Shown: in pieces, positions 1-7,442 of the stretch
How positions within the stretch are numbered: position 1 is the stretch's first letter
Layout of the letters: each line of letters opens with the position of its first letter
Source of the DNA: Brevundimonas sp.
Lineage (GTDB): Bacteria > Pseudomonadota > Alphaproteobacteria > Caulobacterales > Caulobacteraceae
NCBI GenBank assembly: GCA_015234495.1
Contig: JADGMZ010000287.1
Span: 1 to 11,338, forward strand
Direction of reading: 5' to 3'
DNA length: 11,338 bases
Notes under the pieces: generated by a model
What the model was told of the DNA's origin: nothing
Seen by the model: the letters and a program-made list of their open reading frames with translations, nothing else
The model's database searches: none
Position numbers and translations under genes: made by a program

Positions 1-49
1 GGTCGGTCTTGCTGCCGCGACGGGCGGCCTGCAAGGTCGCGGCGAACAC
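1..49 (-). CDS. Possible start of a minus-strand gene, cut by the window edge
   Basis: Reading leftward from a GTG at 49, the minus strand encodes a plausible N-terminus (MFAATLQAARRGSKTD) that runs off the window. A textbook Shine-Dalgarno, GAGGAG (minus strand, 56-61), lies 6 nt upstream of that GTG, which is the main support. The peptide is too short to assign to a family and I do not recognise it. The start codon would sit only 12 bp from the divergent SIMPL gene start, so any promoter must lie inside a neighbouring coding region, or one of the two starts is wrong. An alternative ATG at 63 in another frame gives an Arg/Pro/Cys-rich peptide and looks like a shadow. Confidence 0.4.
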   Translation of the reverse strand, partial: MFAATLQAARRGSKTD

Positions 50-61
50 GGGACTCTCCTC

Positions 62-1015
62 ATGCGCCGCCTGACCCTTTCGTTGCTGACCCTCGCCCTG
101 GCCCTGCCGTCCGGCCTGGCCCCCGCCCCGGCCCGGGCCCAGACGCCGCCGGCGACGATCGGCGAGCGCCATGTTCCGGCTCCGTGGTGGATGCGCGACC
201 CGGTGATCGCCTCGATCGGCCACGTGCGGGCCGAGGTCCCGGCCAATCGCGCCAGCTTCTCGGCCACCTTCCAGACCATCGAGCGCACGGCGGCCGAGGC
301 CTCGGGCAAGGCCGCCGACCAGGTGCGGGCCTTGAGCCAGGCGCTGGCCGCCTACGGCTCCGACGTGGTGCGGGTCGAAACCTCCCTGACGACCGAGCCC
401 CTGTTTGAGCAGTACCGCGACGCCGAGGGGGTTCTGCGCGAGAACGCCCGCGCCGACCGCATCCAGCGCTACCAGGTCGACGCCGTGATCAGCGTCACCG
501 TGCGCGACCCCGCGGTGCTCGAACCGGTCTATGCGGCGGTGATGGCGGCCCGGCCGACCAGCATCGGCCGGGTGGCCTTCCGGCTCGAACCGGACAACGA
601 GACCCGCACCTGGCTCGCCGACGAGGCCGTGCGGGACGCCGCCGTCCGGGCCCGCGGCGCGGCCGAGGCGGCCGGCGCCCGGCTGGGGCCCGTGCGGGTC
701 ATCGACCCCTCGGGCCGCGCCTGCCAGACGGACGTGCTGGCCGGGTGGCCGTCCTACGGATCGGGCGCGCCCCTGCCGGAAACCGTGGTGGAGGGCAACC
801 GTTTGCGGCGCAACCCCGCCAACTCACCGACGCCGCTGGTCCAGGTCCAGCGTGAGGACCTGCTGTCGACCGGCCAGGCCGATGTGGTCGACTACCTCGC
901 CACCGTCCCGGCGATGTCCAACAGCCTGGTCCCGACCGGTGCCGAGACCCTGGCCCTGCAGCCGCCGATGCAGTGGCTCTCGGCCCAGGCCTGCGTCGTC
1001 TATTCGCTGACCTGA
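62..1015 (+). CDS. Exported SIMPL-domain (DUF541) protein with an internal TonB-receptor-plug-like segment
   Basis: This 317-residue protein has a classical Sec signal peptide: MRR, a hydrophobic stretch at residues 4-20, and probable cleavage after ARA at 26. The mature protein is therefore periplasmic or outer-membrane associated. Residues 45-220 have the features of SIMPL/DUF541: an opening IASIGHVRAEVPANRASFS strand, a helix rich in Ala/Gln, VRVETSLTTEP, a VDAVISVTVRD strand and a long AVRDAAVRARGAAEAAGARLG helix region. The family's closing strand is ACVVYSLT at the C-terminus. Molecular function is poorly defined for the family; stress-related and outer-membrane roles have been proposed. 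Residues about 239-300 do not fit SIMPL and resemble the N-terminal part of TonB-dependent receptors (separate entry). The ATG at 62 is chosen because the signal peptide begins there; only a weak GGGA lies upstream. The HIT gene follows after 4 bp, so the two are probably cotranscribed. Confidence 0.85.
   Translation: MRRLTLSLLTLALALPSGLAPAPARAQTPPATIGERHVPAPWWMRDPVIASIGHVRAEVPANRASFSATFQTIERTAAEASGKAADQVRALSQALAAYGSDVVRVETSLTTEPLFEQYRDAEGVLRENARADRIQRYQVDAVISVTVRDPAVLEPVYAAVMAARPTSIGRVAFRLEPDNETRTWLADEAVRDAAVRARGAAEAAGARLGPVRVIDPSGRACQTDVLAGWPSYGSGAPLPETVVEGNRLRRNPANSPTPLVQVQREDLLSTGQADVVDYLATVPAMSNSLVPTGAETLALQPPMQWLSAQACVVYSLT
776..961 (+). other. Receptor-plug-like segment inside the SIMPL gene
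   Basis: Residues about 239-300 of the SIMPL protein contain, in order, ETVVEGNRLRRNP, SPTPLVQVQREDLLSTGQ, VVDYLATVPAMSNSLVP and ETLALQ. The same order of motifs occurs at the N-terminus of many Caulobacterales TonB-dependent receptors: a VVVTGSRIRR-type linker after the TonB box, a P-x-P-ITVV/REDL-type strand, a GxxxVxDxLxxLPALSxS helix, then an LNLRGLG-type strand. Here it stops before the usual RTLVLVNGRR block, so it is only the first third of a plug. The resemblance is from memory of the family, not an alignment. It sits in the loop just before the last SIMPL strand. Confidence 0.5.
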
Positions 1016-1019
1016 GGCC

Positions 1020-1445
1020 ATGACCGCCTTTCGTGTCGACCCCGCCTTCGACCCCGGCTCCGTCGTCGTCTGTGATTGGCCGCTGTGCCAGGTGCGGCTG
1101 CAGGACGACGTCCGCTTTCCGTGGCTGATCCTGATCCCGCGCCGCGACGGGCTGCGCGAGATCGATGACCTGTCGCCGGCGGATCGCGCCGTGCTGATGG
1201 AGGAGGTGGTGCGCGCCGGCGAGGTGGTGCGGATGCTGGGGGAGGCCGCGCAGCGCCCGGTTCACAAGCTCAATGTGGCGGCGCTGGGCAATGTCACGGC
1301 CCAGCTGCACGTGCACGTCGTGGGCCGACGCCACGACGACGGTCTGTGGCCGGATCCGGTCTGGGGTCGCGGAACGGCCGCGCCCTACGGACCGCAGGCC
1401 CTGCAGGCGGCGGTTTCGCGAATCCGGCTCAGTCGGGGCGGGTGA
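1020..1445 (+). CDS. HIT-family nucleotide-binding protein (probable nucleotidyl hydrolase)
   Basis: The 141-residue product has the HIT-superfamily layout: a VCDWPLCQVRLQDD strand pair, FPWLILIPRRDGLREIDDL at residues 33-51, a helix at 53-77, KLNVAALGN at 83-91 and the catalytic-loop region QLHVHVVGRR at 95-104. HIT proteins bind nucleotides and hydrolyse or transfer nucleoside phosphoramidates or dinucleoside polyphosphates, using a histidine of the H-x-H-x-H-x-x motif. Here the first motif His is Gln95, while His97 and His99 remain. A conserved bacterial subfamily with QLHVHV(I/V) and a following WPDPVWG has the same pattern, so this need not mean inactivity. The substrate cannot be told from sequence. 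The ATG follows the SIMPL stop by 4 bp, with TGAGG overlapping that stop. The 3' end overlaps the convergent gene by 17 bp. Confidence 0.88.
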   Translation: MTAFRVDPAFDPGSVVVCDWPLCQVRLQDDVRFPWLILIPRRDGLREIDDLSPADRAVLMEEVVRAGEVVRMLGEAAQRPVHKLNVAALGNVTAQLHVHVVGRRHDDGLWPDPVWGRGTAAPYGPQALQAAVSRIRLSRGG

Positions 1446-1986
1446 GAGTCACCGGCAGGATCTGGCCGTCGATCGTCAGCCGGCCGCGCCAGCCGTCGCC
1501 CGTCGGTTCCAGGACGATCCTCCCGCCGCCGTCCTCCAGGATCAGCGCCCGGCCCTCCGCCACGGCGCCGCCGAAGTCCCCGCCGTCGCGCCAGCCGCCC
1601 TCGACCCGGCCTGCGCCGCGATCCATAAGCACCAGCTCGTAGAGAGTCCGGCCCCCGGCGTCGCTGACCCGCCAGGCGCCGTCCAGTGGACCGGCGGTCT
1701 GGTCGGCGCGGATTTCCGCCGACCGCACGCCCTGGCTGTAGGCGATCTCCAGGTCGGTCGGCGTCGCCTCATAGGAGCCGTCATAGGCGTCGACCGTCAC
1801 CGGGCCGGCGATCGGGGGGCGGTGGGCCGGATGGGCGGAGTCGCCCTCGGCGATCTCGCGCCCGAAGTCGTCATCGGGTTCGAACGGGCGGATGGCTGGC
1901 GCCGAATAGGGCTCCAGCGTCGACGGGTGCGGGGCGGCCTGCGGCGTCAGCAGCGCGGCCACGGCGGCGATCAGGACTCCGGACAT
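1429..1986 (-). CDS. Putative exported protein of unknown function
   Basis: I do not recognise a family for this 185-residue protein. It starts with a short hydrophobic stretch (MSGVLIAAVAALLTPQAAP, residues 1-19) that resembles a signal peptide, although it lacks the usual N-terminal Arg/Lys. A Pro/Asp/Glu-rich linker follows at about 20-60. Residues 62-185 are predicted beta-rich, with repeated short strands such as YDGSYEATPTDLEIAYSQG, GAWRVSDAGGRTLYELVLMD and GRIVLEPTGDGWRGRLTIDG, suggesting a small beta-sandwich or barrel in the periplasm. This frame is preferred over the opposite-strand frames because of its balanced composition and signal-like start. No in-frame ATG, GTG or TTG was seen close upstream of the ATG at 1986. 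It is transcribed divergently from sdhC and its tail overlaps the HIT gene by 17 bp. Confidence 0.7.
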   Translation of the reverse strand: MSGVLIAAVAALLTPQAAPHPSTLEPYSAPAIRPFEPDDDFGREIAEGDSAHPAHRPPIAGPVTVDAYDGSYEATPTDLEIAYSQGVRSAEIRADQTAGPLDGAWRVSDAGGRTLYELVLMDRGAGRVEGGWRDGGDFGGAVAEGRALILEDGGGRIVLEPTGDGWRGRLTIDGQILPVTLTRPD

Positions 1987-2078
1987 GGACCCAGTGTGCC
2001 GATTCCGGCCCCGCCTGGCAAAGCGGGCGTTCCGATCTCCCGAAAGGGTCGTCAGGCCCGAGAACGGCGCGCCCTTCG

Positions 2079-2108
2079 TTGACCCTTGCGGCGCCGCTGG
2101 ACTAAAGC
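2079..2108 (+). promoter_or_regulatory. Candidate housekeeping promoter of the sdh operon
   Basis: In the 178-bp region between the divergent exported-protein gene and sdhC, TTGACC (2079-2084) is followed after 18 bp by TAAAGC (2103-2108); CTAAAG at 2102-2107 gives 17 bp spacing. TTGAC-type -35 elements with a loose -10 are typical of alphaproteobacterial housekeeping promoters. Transcription would start near 2114-2116, leaving a leader of about 50 nt. This is a motif-only assignment. Confidence 0.45.
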
Positions 2109-2148
2109 CTGATCACTGATGTCGAGCGGCTGATTTCGCTCAGGTTTC

Positions 2149-2163
2149 TGAGAACCATTCGCA
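2149..2163 (+). promoter_or_regulatory. Fur-box-like palindrome just upstream of sdhC
   Basis: TGAGAACCATTCGCA reads TGCGAATGGTTCTCA on the other strand. It agrees at 11 of 15 positions with the 7-1-7 Fur consensus TGATAATGATTATCA, and 5 of 7 half-site positions are palindromic. It ends one base before the sdhC ATG. In Caulobacter crescentus Fur is reported to activate genes for iron-using proteins directly, so a Fur site at an iron-rich complex II operon is plausible. The position downstream of the predicted start site is odd for an activator. An alternative is a chance AT-richer patch. Confidence 0.35.
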
Positions 2164-2164
2164 T

Positions 2165-2638
2165 ATGTCGATCTCCCCCCTGCCGGGCGACGCCTCCAAC
2201 GATCCGACCGAAGACCAGACCGGCCGTTTCGTGCGCCAGCCCAACGGCCGCGTCCGCCCCCTGTCGCCCCACCTGCAGGTCTGGCGCTTCCACGTCACCA
2301 TGTGGGGCTCCATCCTCAACCGCGCCGCCGCCGGCGCCCTGTCGGTGGGATCGGTGTTCATCGTCGCCTGGCTGGCGGCCGCCGCCTTCGGGCCGGACGC
2401 CTACGCCCGCTTCGCCTCGATCATGGGCTCGCCGCTCGGCCTGCTGATCTGGTTCGGGATCAGCGTCGCCGGGGCCTATCATCTGACGGCCGGCGTCCGC
2501 CACCTGATCTGGGACAGCGGCCAGGGCCTGACGCCCAAGGCCGCGGACATGTGGACCTGGGTCAGCGTCATCGCCGCCATCGTGCTCGTGGTCCTGTTCT
2601 GGGCCGGGCTGTTCATGACCGGGAGGGTGGTGCTGTGA
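2165..2638 (+). CDS. sdhC: Succinate dehydrogenase cytochrome b556 subunit SdhC
   Basis: SdhC is one of the two membrane anchors of complex II; with SdhD it binds heme b and ubiquinone in the inner membrane. The 157-residue protein opens with a hydrophilic tail (1-30), then the family signature RPLSPHLQVWRFHVTMWGS (31-49). Three membrane helices lie at about 56-77, 88-110 and 130-153. His106 in AYHLTAGVRHLIWD matches the heme-ligand His84 of E. coli. Ser49 and Arg53 match the quinone-site Ser27 and Arg31. The usual S-x-x-H-R-x-(S/T) here reads SILNRAA, so the conserved His is Asn52. The ATG at 2165 is the only good start before the signature; no clear Shine-Dalgarno is seen. It is the first gene of the operon and overlaps sdhD by 4 bp. 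Confidence 0.96.
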   Translation: MSISPLPGDASNDPTEDQTGRFVRQPNGRVRPLSPHLQVWRFHVTMWGSILNRAAAGALSVGSVFIVAWLAAAAFGPDAYARFASIMGSPLGLLIWFGISVAGAYHLTAGVRHLIWDSGQGLTPKAADMWTWVSVIAAIVLVVLFWAGLFMTGRVVL

Positions 2639-3042
2639 GCCGGCTGAGCAAGAGCTACGTCAAGGGCGTCAAGGTCTCGGAACGCCACGGGGCCGGGGAA
2701 TGGCGGGCCGAGAGGCTCTCCTCCCTGATCCTGATTCCGCTGGTTCTGTGGGGCCTGTGGAGCGGATGGGGGCTGTCGGGGGCCGGCTTCGACCGGGCGA
2801 TGGAATGGTTCGGCTCGCCGGTCAATGCGACGCTGCTGGCCGTCACCCTGCTGATCTCCATCTGGCACATGAACATGGGCCTGAAGGTCATCGTCGACGA
2901 CTACATCCACAGGCCGTCGTCGCGGACCGCCCTGCTCGCCGTCATCGGCCTGCTGTGTCTCGTGCTCGCCGCCGCGAGCGTCTTCTTCATCGTGCGACTG
3001 GCGCTGGGCTCGGCCCCGCTGCCGGCCGGCCTGGGAGCCTGA
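2635..3042 (+). CDS. sdhD: Succinate dehydrogenase membrane anchor SdhD
   Basis: SdhD is the second membrane anchor of complex II. The 135-residue product has three hydrophobic helices at about 28-48, 65-87 and 99-122. His78 in [18 protein letters not shown] corresponds to the axial heme ligand His71 of E. coli SdhD. Asp89-Tyr90, eleven and twelve residues later, match Asp82-Tyr83 of the quinone site. The GTG start at 2635 overlaps the sdhC stop (GTGA) and is supported by a strong GGGAGG at 2621-2626 with 8 nt spacing; the overlap implies translational coupling with SdhC, fitting the 1:1 stoichiometry. The C-terminus ([10 protein letters not shown]) lies just beyond the last helix. sdhA starts 4 bp downstream. 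Confidence 0.95.
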   Translation: MSRLSKSYVKGVKVSERHGAGEWRAERLSSLILIPLVLWGLWSGWGLSGAGFDRAMEWFGSPVNATLLAVTLLISIWHMNMGLKVIVDDYIHRPSSRTALLAVIGLLCLVLAAASVFFIVRLALGSAPLPAGLGA

Positions 3043-3046
3043 TCGC

Positions 3047-4831
3047 GTGGCTGCATACGAATTCATCGATCACGCCTATGACGTCGTCGTGCTCGGCGCC
3101 GGGGGCTCCGGCCTGCGCGCCGCCCTCGGCGCCGCCCAGCAGGGCCTGAAGGTCGCCTGCGTCACCAAGGTTTTCCCGACCCGGTCGCACACGGTGGCGG
3201 CCCAGGGCGGCATCTCCGCCTCGCTCGGCAACATGGGCGAGGATTCCTGGCAGTGGCACATGTACGACACCGTCAAGGGATCGGACTGGCTGGGCGACCA
3301 GGACGCCATCGAATACCTGGTCCGCAACGCCCCCAAGGCCGTCTACGAGCTCGAGCACTGGGGCGTGCCTTTCTCGCGCACCGACGAGGGCAAGATCTAC
3401 CAGCGCGCCTTCGGCGGCATGACCCGCAATTTCGGCGAGGGTCCGGTGCAGCGCACCTGCGCCGCCGCCGACCGCACCGGCCACGCCATCCTGCACACCC
3501 TGTACGGCCAGTCGGTGCGCCGCGAGGTCGAGTTCTTCGTCGAATATTTCGGGCTCGACCTGATCATGCAGGACGGCGCCTGCACCGGCCTGACGGCGCT
3601 CAAGCTGGACGACGGGACGCTGCACCGCTTCCGCGCCAAGCTGGTGGTGCTGGCCACCGGCGGTTACGGCCGCGCCTACTTCAGCGCCACCTCGGCCCAC
3701 ACCTGCACCGGCGACGGCAACGCCATGGTGCTGCGCGCCGGCCTGCCCCTGCAGGACATGGAGTTCGTGCAGTTCCACCCGACCGGCATCTACGGCGCCG
3801 GCTGCCTGATCACCGAGGGCGCCCGCGGCGAGGGCGGCTATCTGACCAATTCGGAAGGCGAGCGCTTCATGGAGCGCTACGCCCCCTCGGCCAAGGACCT
3901 CGCCAGCCGGGACGTTGTGTCGCGCTCGATGACCATCGAGATCCGCGAGGGCCGCGGCGTGGGCCCGAACAAGGACCACATCCACCTGCACCTCGACCAC
4001 CTCGACCCCGCCGTCCTGCACGAACGCCTGCCGGGCATTTCGGAGTCGGCCAAGATCTTCGCCGGCGTGGATGTCACCAAACAGCCGATCCCGGTGCTGC
4101 CGACGGTGCACTACAACATGGGCGGCATCCCCACGAACTATCACGGCGAGGTCCTGACCAAGGTCGGCGCTGACGCCGACACGGTGGTGCCGGGCCTGAT
4201 GGCCGTCGGCGAGGCGGCCTGCGTCTCGGTGCACGGGGCCAACCGCCTCGGCTCCAACAGCCTGACCGATCTGGTCGTGTTCGGCCGCGCCGCGGGCCTG
4301 CGCTGCGGCGAGATCGTCGACAAGGCCTCGGCCGTCCCGGACGCGCCGGCGGCCCTGACCGACGCCCACCTCGCCCGGCTGGACCGCTTCCGCAACGCCA
4401 ACGGTTCCACCCCGACGGCGAAGCTGCGCGTCGAGATGCAGCGGGCCATGCAGTCCGACGCCGCCGTCTTCCGCACCGGCAAGACCCTGGCCGAGGGCGT
4501 CGAGAAGCTGCGCGCCATCGAGGCTGCCAGCGCCGACATCCGCACCACCGATCGCGGTCTGATCTGGAACACCGACCTGGTCGAGACACTCGAATACGAC
4601 AATCTGATCGCCCAGGCGGTGGTCACCATCGAGGGCGCCCTGAACCGCGAGGAAAGCCGCGGCGCGCACGCCCGTGAGGACTTCCCGAACCGTGACGACG
4701 CCAACTGGATGAAGCACACCCTGGCCTGGAAGGGCGTCGGCGAGACGGTGAAGATCGACTACCGGCCGGTGCACACCTACACGATGTCGAAGGACATCGA
4801 CTACATCGAGCCCAAGGCGCGGGTGTACTGA
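3047..4831 (+). CDS. sdhA: Succinate dehydrogenase flavoprotein subunit SdhA
   Basis: SdhA is the catalytic subunit of complex II and oxidises succinate to fumarate on covalently bound FAD at the cytoplasmic face of the inner membrane, linking the TCA cycle to the quinone pool. All 594 residues are present, the usual length. The N-terminal dinucleotide fold is [18 protein letters not shown] (13-30). His48 in [13 protein letters not shown] is the flavin-attachment His (E. coli His45). Active-site residues are His244 (QFHPTG), Arg288 ([11 protein letters not shown]. coli Arg286), His355 (PTVHYNMGG) and Arg400 ([10 protein letters not shown]). The C-terminal [17 protein letters not shown] is intact. 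The GTG start at 3047 has GGGAG at 3033-3037. The start was fixed by family length and the 4-bp spacing from sdhD. Two unrelated genes separate it from sdhB. Confidence 0.98.
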   Translation: MAAYEFIDHAYDVVVLGAGGSGLRAALGAAQQGLKVACVTKVFPTRSHTVAAQGGISASLGNMGEDSWQWHMYDTVKGSDWLGDQDAIEYLVRNAPKAVYELEHWGVPFSRTDEGKIYQRAFGGMTRNFGEGPVQRTCAAADRTGHAILHTLYGQSVRREVEFFVEYFGLDLIMQDGACTGLTALKLDDGTLHRFRAKLVVLATGGYGRAYFSATSAHTCTGDGNAMVLRAGLPLQDMEFVQFHPTGIYGAGCLITEGARGEGGYLTNSEGERFMERYAPSAKDLASRDVVSRSMTIEIREGRGVGPNKDHIHLHLDHLDPAVLHERLPGISESAKIFAGVDVTKQPIPVLPTVHYNMGGIPTNYHGEVLTKVGADADTVVPGLMAVGEAACVSVHGANRLGSNSLTDLVVFGRAAGLRCGEIVDKASAVPDAPAALTDAHLARLDRFRNANGSTPTAKLRVEMQRAMQSDAAVFRTGKTLAEGVEKLRAIEAASADIRTTDRGLIWNTDLVETLEYDNLIAQAVVTIEGALNREESRGAHAREDFPNRDDANWMKHTLAWKGVGETVKIDYRPVHTYTMSKDIDYIEPKARVY

Positions 4832-4833
4832 CC

Positions 4834-5226
4834 GTGCTGACCGGCGGCTGCCATTGTGGAAGCGTGCGCTACGAGGCCGATGGGGCCCCGGTCGAGCGCG
4901 CCCTGTGCCACTGTGACCTGTGCCGCCGCACCACGGGCGCGCCCGCCGTCGCCTGGTTCACGGTCCGCGAGAGCGATCTGCGCCTGACCGGCGAGCCGGT
5001 CCGCCACGCCTCGTCCGACCATGCCGAGCGCAGCTTCTGCGGCCGCTGCGGAACCCAGATCACCTTCCGCGACGCCGCTTACGAAGACCGCATCGACGTC
5101 ACCACGGGCAGCCTCGACGATCCGGAGGCCTGCCCTCCGGTCGAACAGATCTGGGTCCGCAGCCGCCCGGCCTGGATGGCCACGGCCCACGCCCTGCCCG
5201 ACGATCTTGAGAGGCGGCCGCGATGA
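4834..5226 (+). CDS. GFA-family (glutathione-dependent formaldehyde-activating-like) zinc protein
   Basis: The 130-residue product is a Gfa/CENP-V fold protein (PF04828 type). It shows the full cysteine set of this zinc-binding family: Cys6 and Cys8 in GGCHCGSVRY, Cys25, Cys27 and Cys30 in LCHCDLC, and Cys69 and Cys72 in FCGRCGTQITF. The founding member, Gfa of Paracoccus, was described as joining glutathione and formaldehyde to S-hydroxymethylglutathione, but most family members have no proven activity, so only the fold is assigned. The GTG at 4834 lies 2 bp after the sdhA stop, with no good Shine-Dalgarno, so translation probably relies on coupling. Its stop overlaps the creD start by 4 bp. 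Nothing ties it functionally to complex II; it may simply have been captured by a strong operon. Confidence 0.9.
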   Translation: MLTGGCHCGSVRYEADGAPVERALCHCDLCRRTTGAPAVAWFTVRESDLRLTGEPVRHASSDHAERSFCGRCGTQITFRDAAYEDRIDVTTGSLDDPEACPPVEQIWVRSRPAWMATAHALPDDLERRPR

Positions 5227-6641
5227 CCGAACCGACCCTTCGTCCGCCGATCCCGCCGCGGCGCTCCGCCGGGCTGAAGCTCCTGCTCGTCTGCGGCCTG
5301 GCGATGGTGATGAGCATCGCCGCCCTGTTCGTCTTCGCCCTGCTGATGGACCGGTCGCACCGGGCCGAGCAGGTGGCGCAGGAGGTCGGCGGCCTGATGG
5401 GCGGCCCGCAGACCTTCCTCGGTCCCGTCATCGCCGTGCCCTACAGCCGGCCCGTCGTCGAGGCGGCGCCTGCGAACGCCGAGGGCCGCGTCGCCAGCGT
5501 CCAGGCCGGGGTCTGGCACATCTTCCCTACCCGCGGCCGGGCCGAGGTCGCGACCGTGTCCGAGGTCCGCAGCCGCTCGCTGTTCAAGGTGCCGGTCTAT
5601 ACCGCCGACCTGTCCTATTCCGCCCACTTCGATCTCGGCGCCGCCGGGGCCGAGGCGCCGCGCGGGGCGGTTCTCGACTGGAGCCGGGCCGAGATCATCC
5701 TGGGCGCGTCCGACGCCCGCGGGGCCAAGTCGGACATCGCCCTGACCCTGGGCGGGCAGACCGTGGCCCTGACCCCCTCGCGGGTCGAACCCACGGCGCA
5801 GCTGTCGCTGTCGGACGAGGCGGGCGCCCCGCGCATCCGGGGGGAGGAAAGCCTGCGGCTGTTCGGCGTCCGGCTGCCCGAGGCCCTTCGCGCCGCCGGC
5901 GCCTTCGACGTCTCCGGCAAGGCCGCCTTCACCGGCGCCCAGCGCGTCGCCGTTCTGGCCTTCGCCGGCGCCACCGAGGCCGTCATTCGCGGCGACTGGC
6001 CGCATCCGTCCTACAATGGCGGCTTCCTTCCGGCCCGGCAGCAGGCCGCAGCGGACGGACCGGGATTCAACGCCAGCTGGACCGTTCCCTTCGTGGCCCG
6101 CGGCGTGCCGGTCGAGGGCGGCTCCGAAACCCTCGGCCGCCTCGGGGCCACCTCGCTGGGCGTGACCTTCGTCGAGCCCGCCAATCCGTATCAGTCGGTC
6201 AGCCGGTCGCTGAAGTATGCGCCCCTGTTCATCGGCCTGGTCTTCTTGGCCTATTTCCTGTTCGAGACCACCACCGGCCGCCGCGTCCACCCGGCCCAGT
6301 ACATCCTCGTCGGCATGGCCCAGGTCATCTTCTACATGCTGCTGCTGTCGATCGCCGAGCACATCGGCTTCGACCAGGCCTTCGCCGTCGCGGCCTTCGC
6401 CACCGTCGCCCTGATTTCGGCGTATGCCGGCTGGACCTTCGACAGCCGGGCCCAGGGCATCAGGGCGCTGGTCGCCTTCACCTTCCTGTATGGCCTCATC
6501 TATGTGCTGATGCGGCTTGAGGACTACGCGCTGCTGGTCGGCGCCCTCTCCAGCTTCGCGGCCATCGCGGCCGTGATGTACTTCACCCGCAAGGTCGACT
6601 GGTACGGCCTCGGCGGCAACGATACCCGGGACATCGCCTGA
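5223..6641 (+). CDS. creD: CreD-family inner-membrane protein
   Basis: The 472-residue protein matches the CreD (cell envelope integrity) family. It has a cytoplasmic N-tail, a membrane helix at about 17-42, a large periplasmic beta-rich domain at about 45-325, and a C-terminal block of about five helices at 333-347, 358-378, 384-403, 412-430 and 435-453. Family hallmarks are [17 protein letters not shown] (58-74), GGFLP (266-270), [21 protein letters not shown] (321-341), [20 protein letters not shown] (356-375) and SIAEHIGF (376-383). In enterics CreD belongs to the CreBC regulon and affects envelope stress and beta-lactam response; its biochemistry is unknown. The ATG at 5223 overlaps the upstream stop and has GAGAGG at 5209-5214. 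Its stop shares one base with the sdhB ATG. No creBC genes are in the window. Confidence 0.9.
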   Translation: MTEPTLRPPIPPRRSAGLKLLLVCGLAMVMSIAALFVFALLMDRSHRAEQVAQEVGGLMGGPQTFLGPVIAVPYSRPVVEAAPANAEGRVASVQAGVWHIFPTRGRAEVATVSEVRSRSLFKVPVYTADLSYSAHFDLGAAGAEAPRGAVLDWSRAEIILGASDARGAKSDIALTLGGQTVALTPSRVEPTAQLSLSDEAGAPRIRGEESLRLFGVRLPEALRAAGAFDVSGKAAFTGAQRVAVLAFAGATEAVIRGDWPHPSYNGGFLPARQQAAADGPGFNASWTVPFVARGVPVEGGSETLGRLGATSLGVTFVEPANPYQSVSRSLKYAPLFIGLVFLAYFLFETTTGRRVHPAQYILVGMAQVIFYMLLLSIAEHIGFDQAFAVAAFATVALISAYAGWTFDSRAQGIRALVAFTFLYGLIYVLMRLEDYALLVGALSSFAAIAAVMYFTRKVDWYGLGGNDTRDIA

Positions 6642-7441
6642 TGGTTCAGCTCACCCTCCCCCAGGGCTCCAAACCCACGACCGGCAAGGTTCACAAGGCC
6701 CCGCCCGGGGCCAGGAACGTGAAGACCTACAAGGTCTACCGCTACGATCCCGAGGTCGACGCCGACCCGCGCTGGGATATCTACGAGGTCTCGGCCGACG
6801 ACCACGGCCCGATGCTGCTCGACGCCCTGATCCACATCAAGAACGAGATCGACCCGACCCTGACCTTCCGGCGTTCGTGCCGCGAGGGCATCTGCGGTTC
6901 GTGCTCGATGAACATCGACGGGCGCAACACCTTGGCCTGCACCAAGGGCTGGGAGGAGTGCACCTCCTCGACCATCGCCATCTCGCCCCTTCCGCACCAG
7001 CCGGTGGTCAAGGACCTGGTGACGGACCTGAGCCTGTTCTACGCCCAGTACGACTCGATCCAGCCCTACCTCCAGTCCGACGACGAGGACCCGGAGAGCG
7101 AGCGGCTGCAGACGCCGGAGGAGCGGGCCAAGCTGGACGGCCTGTACGAATGCATCCTGTGCGCCTGCTGCTCGACCAGCTGCCCCAGCTACTGGTGGAA
7201 CCAGACCGACTACCTCGGCCCGGCCGCCCTGCTGCAGGCCTACCGCTGGATTTCGGACACTCGCGACGACGCCACGGACAAGCGTCTCGACGACCTTGAG
7301 GACCCGTTCAAGCTCTACCGCTGCCACACCATCATGAACTGCACCCAGGTGTGTCCGAAGGGGCTGAACCCCGCCAAGGCCATCGCCGAGACCAAGAAGC
7401 TGATGGTCTCGCCAAGCCGCAAGAAGACCGAGGCGGTCTGA
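6641..7441 (+). CDS. sdhB: Succinate dehydrogenase iron-sulfur subunit SdhB
   Basis: SdhB carries electrons from the SdhA flavin to the quinone site through three clusters. All ligands are visible in this 266-residue protein: Cys80, Cys85, Cys88 and Cys100 for [2Fe-2S]; Cys171, Cys174, Cys177 and Cys238 for [4Fe-4S]; Cys181, Cys228 and Cys234 for [3Fe-4S]. Spacing is identical to E. coli SdhB with a +22 offset in the C-terminal domain. Pro182 and Trp185-Trp186 in CPSYWWN match the E. coli quinone-site residues. The N-terminus has about 25 extra residues, common in alphaproteobacteria and mitochondria. The start at 6641 overlaps the creD stop by one base (TGATG), so SdhB synthesis probably depends on ribosomes finishing creD rather than sdhA. 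A Sel1-repeat gene starts 1 bp after the stop. Confidence 0.97.
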   Translation: MVQLTLPQGSKPTTGKVHKAPPGARNVKTYKVYRYDPEVDADPRWDIYEVSADDHGPMLLDALIHIKNEIDPTLTFRRSCREGICGSCSMNIDGRNTLACTKGWEECTSSTIAISPLPHQPVVKDLVTDLSLFYAQYDSIQPYLQSDDEDPESERLQTPEERAKLDGLYECILCACCSTSCPSYWWNQTDYLGPAALLQAYRWISDTRDDATDKRLDDLEDPFKLYRCHTIMNCTQVCPKGLNPAKAIAETKKLMVSPSRKKTEAV

Positions 7442-7442
7442 G

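Noticed and set aside
1020..1445. HIT protein considered inactive because the first motif His is Gln
   Set aside because: The QLHVHV pattern with intact His97 and His99 is recalled from a conserved HIT subfamily, so the substitution alone is not evidence of decay.
1273..2082. Plus-strand open frame across the HIT 3' end and the exported-protein gene
   Set aside because: The translation is Arg/Pro/Ala-rich without motifs. The minus-strand frame has a signal-like start and a protein-like composition, so it was preferred.
1987..2164. Riboswitch or small RNA gene upstream of sdhC
   Set aside because: Only a 5-bp GAGCG/CGCTC stem near 2124-2140 was seen; no known riboswitch core or terminator is recognisable.
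2987..4774. A 595-codon open frame antisense to sdhA
   Set aside because: Its third-position pattern is that of the reverse complement of sdhA, its composition is Val/Gly/Ala/His-rich without a recognisable domain, and sdhA itself is certain. It is a high-GC shadow.
5079..6362. Long open frames over creD (minus strand 5079-6362 and plus strand 5021-6520)
   Set aside because: Both give Arg/Gly/Pro-rich low-complexity translations, overlap confidently identified gfa-like and creD genes, and lack ribosome-binding or family motifs.
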